A stretch of 64,000 nt of DNA, from the NCBI GenBank assembly GCA_902496015.1, contig CABUZJ010000001.1:62001-126000 (forward strand). The letters are read 5' to 3'. The stretch's first letter is position 1. Each line of letters opens with the position of its first letter. This DNA comes from an uncultured Eubacteriales bacterium. GTDB lineage: Bacteria; Bacillota; Clostridia; Christensenellales; UBA1242. The position numbers were made by a program, and so were the translations under genes. Positions 59,782 through 64,000 of the stretch are shown here, piece by piece. The notes below the pieces were generated by a model. It did not search any database, was not told the origin of the DNA, and saw only the letters and a list, made by a program, of their open reading frames with translations.

Positions 59782-60170
59782 AAAAATGGATTGTTATGTG
59801 TGTCATAATAGTTGCAATAGTTGGGTTGTGTGTTTGGGAAAATTTATATATTCAAAAAAGTTTTACTTTTTTATTAAATAGATTAGATATAATAGAAATG
59901 CAGTTAAGTAAAAATGAAGAAAGAATTAATACTGATGAAAATATTTCTGCCATTAATAATTTACATGAAGAATGGAGAAATAAAACAAAAGTTTTAAAGA
60001 CAATTGTTTGGCATACTGGAATGAAGGAAGTTGAAATTAATTTAAGCAGAGTGTTAAGTTATGTTGAACAAAATGATTATAAAGAAGCGATTGTTGAATT
60101 GCATGCTTTACAAGATTTTAGTAAGCATTATAAACAAGATTTTACAATAACACTTGAAAATATATTATAA
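59775..60170 (+). CDS. DUF4363 family protein
   Basis: The 131-residue protein has one N-terminal membrane helix (about 5-23) and a helical outer domain with LHEEWRNKTKVLKTIVWH near 53-70, typical of DUF4363. It is commonly found after a DUF421 gene, as here, with a 7-nt overlap. GGGGGCGAAGG serves as ribosome binding region. The two proteins probably act together at the membrane. Confidence 0.85.
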   Translation: MVKKWIVMCVIIVAIVGLCVWENLYIQKSFTFLLNRLDIIEMQLSKNEERINTDENISAINNLHEEWRNKTKVLKTIVWHTGMKEVEINLSRVLSYVEQNDYKEAIVELHALQDFSKHYKQDFTITLENIL

Positions 60171-60185
60171 TTTTAATTAATTAAG

Positions 60186-60214
60186 TTGATTTCTGCAGTT
60201 TTTTATTTTAAACT
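60186..60214 (+). promoter_or_regulatory. Promoter of dtd (leaderless layout)
   Basis: TTGATT (60186-60191), 17 nt, TAAACT (60209-60214), ending 6 nt before ATG 60221. Confidence 0.55.
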
Positions 60215-60220
60215 ATTATT

Positions 60221-60661
60221 ATGAAAGTTGTTATTCAAAGAGTTAAAGATGCAGTTTTGAAAATTGAAAATAAAGTGGAGTGTGAGATTGGCAAAGGCTT
60301 GGTTTGTTTTGTTGGCTTTTGTGAAACTGATGATGAGAGTAAATTAGATTTTATTATTAAGCGAATTTCAGGATTAAGAGTTTTTGAAGATGAAAATGGG
60401 AAAATGAATTTGAACCCAGAGCAAATTGGGGCAAGTTTTATGCTTGTTTCAAATTTTACATTATATGGAGATTTAAAAGATGGGTTTAGACCATCGTTTA
60501 TAAAAGCCATGCGACCAGAAATTGCTAAACCTTTATATTATAAATTTGTTGAGAAGTTTAAACAAAAAACAAATTTGCCCGTTGTTAGCGGTGTTTTTGG
60601 GGCAGATATGCAAATTACCCAAACAAACGATGGCCCAATAACATTAATATTAGAAAATTAA
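60221..60661 (+). CDS. dtd: D-aminoacyl-tRNA deacylase
   Basis: The 146-residue enzyme frees D-amino acids from tRNA. SNFTLYGDLKDGFRPSF near 77-93 is the SQ/NFTLY catalytic segment, and the C-terminal TNDGPITLILEN matches the family's NDGPVT motif that gives the Gly-cisPro partner region. Length is typical. No Shine-Dalgarno; the -10 box ends 6 nt before ATG. Confidence 0.95.
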   Translation: MKVVIQRVKDAVLKIENKVECEIGKGLVCFVGFCETDDESKLDFIIKRISGLRVFEDENGKMNLNPEQIGASFMLVSNFTLYGDLKDGFRPSFIKAMRPEIAKPLYYKFVEKFKQKTNLPVVSGVFGADMQITQTNDGPITLILEN

Positions 60662-60689
60662 TAACAAAATACTAAACTTAAAGATTGCG

Positions 60690-62216
60690 CTAATTTAATT
60701 GCGTTTTCTTTTTAAATTTATTTTTAAACACAAAGCCACGAATATTTGCAAGGTTTGTGCATAATAGCAATAATATTAATGTGCCAATGCAAATAATTGC
60801 ACCAAGTGTTAATGCAAGAAATAGTGGTAAGATTTTTGCTATAAGTGAATAGGTTAGATAGCCTAAAAGGGTGGTAGGGATACACATACCTATCATTATT
60901 AATGCGATTTTTATAAGCTTTAAATTTAAAAGTTTGCGTTTATGAAGCATTGAAAGATTTAAAATTGAAGTTATTATTGAAAGTCCGCCCATGCCAATTA
61001 TTAATGCATACACTCCTAAATATTTTGGCAAGAAATATATACAGATAAATAAGAATAGAGCACTTATTGCATAGTTTATTAAAGATTTTATTTCAAGGCC
61101 AATCGCATTTAAAATTGATGAGGTTATTTGACTTATTCCCATTGGAATCATTAAAAATGCCGAAATGGTTAGATAGTGTCCTGCGGTTTCATTTGAAAAT
61201 AGAAATATTCCAATGTCTTTCCCTAGCACAATGTATGCCGGAAGAAGAACACAAGAAATTATTACTGATAGACTTATACTTAAATTTATTTGTGTTTTAA
61301 GTTTTTCAGTGTTTTTTACTTCTATATCAATATTAGTTGTTTGTTCACTAATTTCAGGAATAATAGCAACTGCTATTGAGGAGATTAGTGTTGAAGGTAT
61401 CATGAGTAATGGGAAAGTCATACCCATTATAATTCCAAATTGAGCCAATGCTTCACTGCTTGTGTAGCCATAAAGCATAAGTCTTGCAGGAATTATGATT
61501 GAAATGGCAGACGATACAATGCCTGAAACTGTTCTTACTGCGGTAATTGGAGTGCTAGTTTTAAGAAGTGGAACAAAACTTCCTTTTGGGTTTGCAAGTT
61601 TGCCCCCAAAAGCAAAATAAAGAATTATAACAAACAGTGCTGAAACTATGCAAGCAAGGCTTAAAGAAAGTGCAGCACGCTCGCCTAGTCCAATATTTAA
61701 TGGAAGAGAAACTAATATAAACAAAATTATTAAGCGAACAATTTGCTCGAAAAATTCAGCAAAGCTTATTGAGAAAAATTTCTTCTGCCCCCATAAAGCA
61801 CCTCTTAAAATTGTGTAAACACTGCTTGCTACTACACCTGGAAGTAATAGAAGTAAAACGCTTGTTGAACTAGAACTAGTAAAAATCATGTTTAAAATTG
61901 AAGGACATATAAAAACTATAAAACAAACTACAACACTTATAGTTACAGCCACAATTAGCCCAGCAGTAACCAGTTTAAATTGATTGGCACTGTCTCCTTT
62001 AGCTCGCAAATTTGCAACGCTTCTAGATATTATTGTTGGCAAACCACTTGCAACTAAGGTTAAGAAAACACCAAAAATACTCATTGCAACTTGGTAACTG
62101 CCTAAAAGTTCTGCGCCTAAAACTCGGGATAAATAAATTCTAAGTAAAAAACCAAGTGCACGAGTTAGCACTGAAAATATTGTTACAAAAGCAACAGCTT
62201 TAAAGAGTTTGCCCAT
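60690..62216 (-). CDS. SpoVB-like MATE-fold lipid/polysaccharide flippase
   Basis: The 508-residue protein has 12-14 membrane helices and starts GKLFKAVAFVTIFSVLTRALGFLLRI (seen at residues about 2-27, with the MATE/MurJ-type N-terminus). The SRVLGAELLGSYQVAMSIFG segment (29-48) is typical of SpoVB/YtgP, which move lipid-linked cell-wall precursors. It may be the lipid II flippase here. ATG 62216 lies 7 nt after AGGAG; ATG 62222 is too close. The gene is convergent with dtd. Confidence 0.88.
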   Translation of the reverse strand: MGKLFKAVAFVTIFSVLTRALGFLLRIYLSRVLGAELLGSYQVAMSIFGVFLTLVASGLPTIISRSVANLRAKGDSANQFKLVTAGLIVAVTISVVVCFIVFICPSILNMIFTSSSSTSVLLLLLPGVVASSVYTILRGALWGQKKFFSISFAEFFEQIVRLIILFILVSLPLNIGLGERAALSLSLACIVSALFVIILYFAFGGKLANPKGSFVPLLKTSTPITAVRTVSGIVSSAISIIIPARLMLYGYTSSEALAQFGIIMGMTFPLLMIPSTLISSIAVAIIPEISEQTTNIDIEVKNTEKLKTQINLSISLSVIISCVLLPAYIVLGKDIGIFLFSNETAGHYLTISAFLMIPMGISQITSSILNAIGLEIKSLINYAISALFLFICIYFLPKYLGVYALIIGMGGLSIITSILNLSMLHKRKLLNLKLIKIALIMIGMCIPTTLLGYLTYSLIAKILPLFLALTLGAIICIGTLILLLLCTNLANIRGFVFKNKFKKKTQLN

Positions 62217-62318
62217 AATCATTCTCCTTAATTTAAGTATATTTTTAATGTTTTGTTTTAGAACGAAATAAACTTTCTAGAATATGCATATTTAAAAAAT
62301 GTGTTATTTTAAAAATAC

Positions 62319-62347
62319 TTGCAATTTATTTCAAGAAGGTTTACAAT
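62319..62347 (+). promoter_or_regulatory. Promoter of acetyltransferase gene
   Basis: TTGCAA (62319-62324), 17 nt, TACAAT (62342-62347). Confidence 0.65.
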
Positions 62348-62373
62348 TAAAATGAAAAGAGGCAATTAAACAT

Positions 62374-63495
62374 ATGATAGAAATAGTTAAAGTAAATAAC
62401 AAAAAAGATATGAAAAAATTCGTTCGATTTCCAACCGAACTTTATAAAGATAATCCTTATTATGTTCCACCTATTGAAATTGATGAACTTAATTTAGCAA
62501 ACCCTAAAAAAAATGCGTCTTTTGAAGATTGTGACGCAGAATATTTTTTAGCAAAAAAAGATGGGAAAGTGGTAGGGCGAATTGCTGGGCTAATTTGCCA
62601 CGCATTTAATAAGAAGAATAAAACAAAATATGCTAGGTTTTCGAGATTTGATACAATTAATGACCCAGAAGTTGCAAAAGCATTACTTGAAACCGCAGAA
62701 AATTGGGCAAGGGGAAAGGGTATGGAATATATTCATGGACCCCTTGGATTTGATGATTTAGAGCGTGAAGGATTGATGACCAAAGGTTTTGATGTTATGG
62801 GAACTTTTCAAGGTTCTTATAATGCTCCGTATTATCAAAAATTAGTGGAAGATAATGGTTATGTTCCAGATTGTAAATGGGTTGAATGGCGAATCCCTGT
62901 TCCAAAAGAAGAAAATGAAAGAGCTTCAAGAGTTGCAAACATGGTTGAAAAGCGTTATGGTTTTCATGAAAAGCAATTTAAAAATAAAAAAGAAATTATT
63001 GAAAAATATGGCAAAGAATTTTTTAAACTTTTAGATGAATGTTATGAAAATATTTATGGCACTATACCATTTACTGATAAATTGATTGAACAAACAATTG
63101 GTTTATTTAATATAGTTTTAGACCCTGATTACATAAGTTTAATCTTTAATAAGAAAGATGAGCTTATTGGATTTGGATTGGGATATCCATCACTTGCAAA
63201 AGCAATGAATAAAAGCAAAGGAAGATATTTACCTTTTGGGTGGATTAGGTTACTTCATGCAATAAAGCATCCTAAAGTTGTGGAACTTGGTTTAATTGCA
63301 GTAAAACCTGAATATCAAAAACAGGGTGTAACAGCTGTTATTATAAATAAAATGCATAAAAGAATGCGAGAAAATGGAATAATTTATGCTGACACTGGTT
63401 TGCAACTTGAAACTAATATTCCTGCAATCGCATCATTGGATATGTTCGAAAGGGAACTTATTAGAAAGAAAACTTGCTACATAAAAAAATTATAA
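62374..63495 (+). CDS. YghO-like GNAT-family acetyltransferase
   Basis: The 373-residue protein begins with EIVKVNNKKDMKKFVRFP and YKDNPYYVPP (about 27-36), the start of the YghO-like family. GPLGFDDLEREGLM near 127-140 is another family block, and the C-terminal GNAT core has AVKPEYQKQGVTAVIINKMH near 309-328, which holds the acetyl-CoA loop (QxxGV in place of QxxGxG/A). Substrate unknown. AGAGG precedes ATG by 10 nt. Single gene. Confidence 0.85.
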   Translation: MIEIVKVNNKKDMKKFVRFPTELYKDNPYYVPPIEIDELNLANPKKNASFEDCDAEYFLAKKDGKVVGRIAGLICHAFNKKNKTKYARFSRFDTINDPEVAKALLETAENWARGKGMEYIHGPLGFDDLEREGLMTKGFDVMGTFQGSYNAPYYQKLVEDNGYVPDCKWVEWRIPVPKEENERASRVANMVEKRYGFHEKQFKNKKEIIEKYGKEFFKLLDECYENIYGTIPFTDKLIEQTIGLFNIVLDPDYISLIFNKKDELIGFGLGYPSLAKAMNKSKGRYLPFGWIRLLHAIKHPKVVELGLIAVKPEYQKQGVTAVIINKMHKRMRENGIIYADTGLQLETNIPAIASLDMFERELIRKKTCYIKKL

Positions 63496-63535
63496 GGCAA
63501 GGTTAGTAATATTTGAAACTAGCAGAATAAACAAG

Positions 63536-63575
63536 GAAAGGAGTTATACTTTTTAGAGTAGAACTCCTTTTTGAA
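63536..63575 (+). terminator. Terminator
   Basis: AAAGGAGTT pairs with AACTCCTTT, followed by TT and a T-rich end. Confidence 0.75.
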
Positions 63576-63624
63576 TTAGTTTCATAATTATAGACTAAAA
63601 TTATTAACTTTTGAAATTAGTGAA

Positions 63625-63656
63625 AAAACTAAATCAAGTAGATTTAGTTTTTTTAA
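63625..63656. terminator. Bidirectional terminator
   Basis: AAACTAAATC pairs with GATTTAGTTT, with T runs both ways; it closes the gene at the right edge. Confidence 0.7.
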
Positions 63657-63657
63657 T

Positions 63658-64000
63658 TTAAGATAATTCATTTTTTATTGTGTTTTCAAATGAATATGGC
63701 TCGAATTTGAAATCAAAACCTGTATATTTAGAGCGTTTTAAATTTTTATACTGCTCAACTGCTTCTTTACAAGAATCATCTACATCATTTATTCTTGCAA
63801 CTTTTCCATTGGTTTTAACAAGGGGTACAATGTATCTTTTTTTAGCTTTTACGCTTATGCAATATCTATTGTTTACAGGTCTATTTCCTGCATAAATATT
63901 TGTTGCGTTTTTAAATCTTATAAAACTTTGTTTTAGATATTCATCATCACAATTTAAAATTAAATTGCAAACATCTTCTTCTGACATATTATACAAATCA
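63658..64000 (-). CDS. Protein of unknown function, partial
   Basis: The frame is open to the edge of the window, so at least 113 residues of C-terminal sequence are seen. A possible internal ATG lies at 63987, but it directly follows a TATAAT and has no Shine-Dalgarno, so the gene probably begins outside. The sequence is basic, with NRPVNNRYCISVKAKKRYIV (about 38-57 from the first possible start) and FDFKFEPYSFENTI near the end. No family is recognised. Confidence 0.6.
   Translation of the reverse strand, partial: DLYNMSEEDVCNLILNCDDEYLKQSFIRFKNATNIYAGNRPVNNRYCISVKAKKRYIVPLVKTNGKVARINDVDDSCKEAVEQYKNLKRSKYTGFDFKFEPYSFENTIKNELS

Noticed and set aside
60690..62216. SpoVB-like gene taken as proof of sporulation
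   Set aside because: SpoVB/MurJ-type flippases also serve vegetative wall growth, and no clear sporulation-only gene is in the window.
1..64000. Search for tRNA genes, insertion sequences and prophage genes
   Set aside because: Only the tmRNA T-arm matched tRNA-like patterns; no transposase, integrase or phage structural protein was recognised.

Overview
The window is about 64 kb of AT-rich DNA from a low-GC Gram-positive (Bacillota) bacterium. Several features point to an anaerobic, Clostridia-like organism, probably uncultured: a one-chain pyruvate:ferredoxin oxidoreductase, dimeric GlyQS behind a glycine T-box, an L13 leader, a large SRP RNA, SepF, a SpoVB-like flippase and a DUF421/DUF4363 pair. 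It reads as ordinary chromosome. I see no phage, insertion sequence, CRISPR array or tRNA gene. Standard code applies; of 64 coding sequences 52 end in TAA, 10 in TAG and only 2 in TGA.

Layout. 1-3.8 kb: the end of rplQ, an SDR epimerase, and a condensation-fold acyltransferase-like protein beside a zinc-ribbon membrane protein. 3.8-6.85 kb: the trans-translation module rnr-smpB-ssrA (tag ADQKLALAA). 7.2-9 kb: two membrane proteins of unknown role. 9.1-13.8 kb: pgk-tpiA-gpmI, small membrane proteins and secG. 13.9-18.8 kb: pepF-gmk-ndk-patatin-MBL hydrolase, tightly packed. 19.3-24.8 kb: nifJ divergent from an orphan gene, then truA. 24.8-31.4 kb: rplM-rpsI with L13 leader, trxB, ung, an exported protein, an HtrA protease and acpP. 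31.4-34.8 kb: SRP RNA, a HEPN-like/CBS protein, an RNA methyltransferase, an RluA-type synthase and dut. 34.9-36.6 kb: a NifU-like scaffold with a GGGtGRT protein. 36.7-38.4 kb: YigZ-recX-acpS. 38.5-42.2 kb: a 700-residue repeat/coiled-coil membrane protein, lgt and an AT-hook coiled-coil protein. 42.2-47.7 kb: groESL, then an envelope/division cluster (SPOR-like protein, sepF, LMW phosphatase, RpiB homolog). 47.7-53.1 kb: glyQS with T-box, a MacB-like exporter and an ankyrin-like protein. 53.4-58.5 kb: uvrB and uvrA. 58.5-64 kb: an orphan, DUF421/DUF4363, dtd, a flippase, a YghO-like acetyltransferase and a partial gene.

Most genes have a clear Shine-Dalgarno sequence and many have sigma-A promoters with 16-18 nt spacers. 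A minority (lgt, uvrB, dtd, trxB) have the -10 box only 6-7 nt before ATG and no Shine-Dalgarno, so they look leaderless. The other signals most worth following are the glyQS T-box with a very short Stem I, the NifU-like/GGGtGRT pair, the near absence of TGA stops, a HEPN-like motif joined to CBS domains, and two large repeat-bearing coiled-coil or ankyrin-like proteins. I did not find one clear-cut new system; these are leads of different strength.
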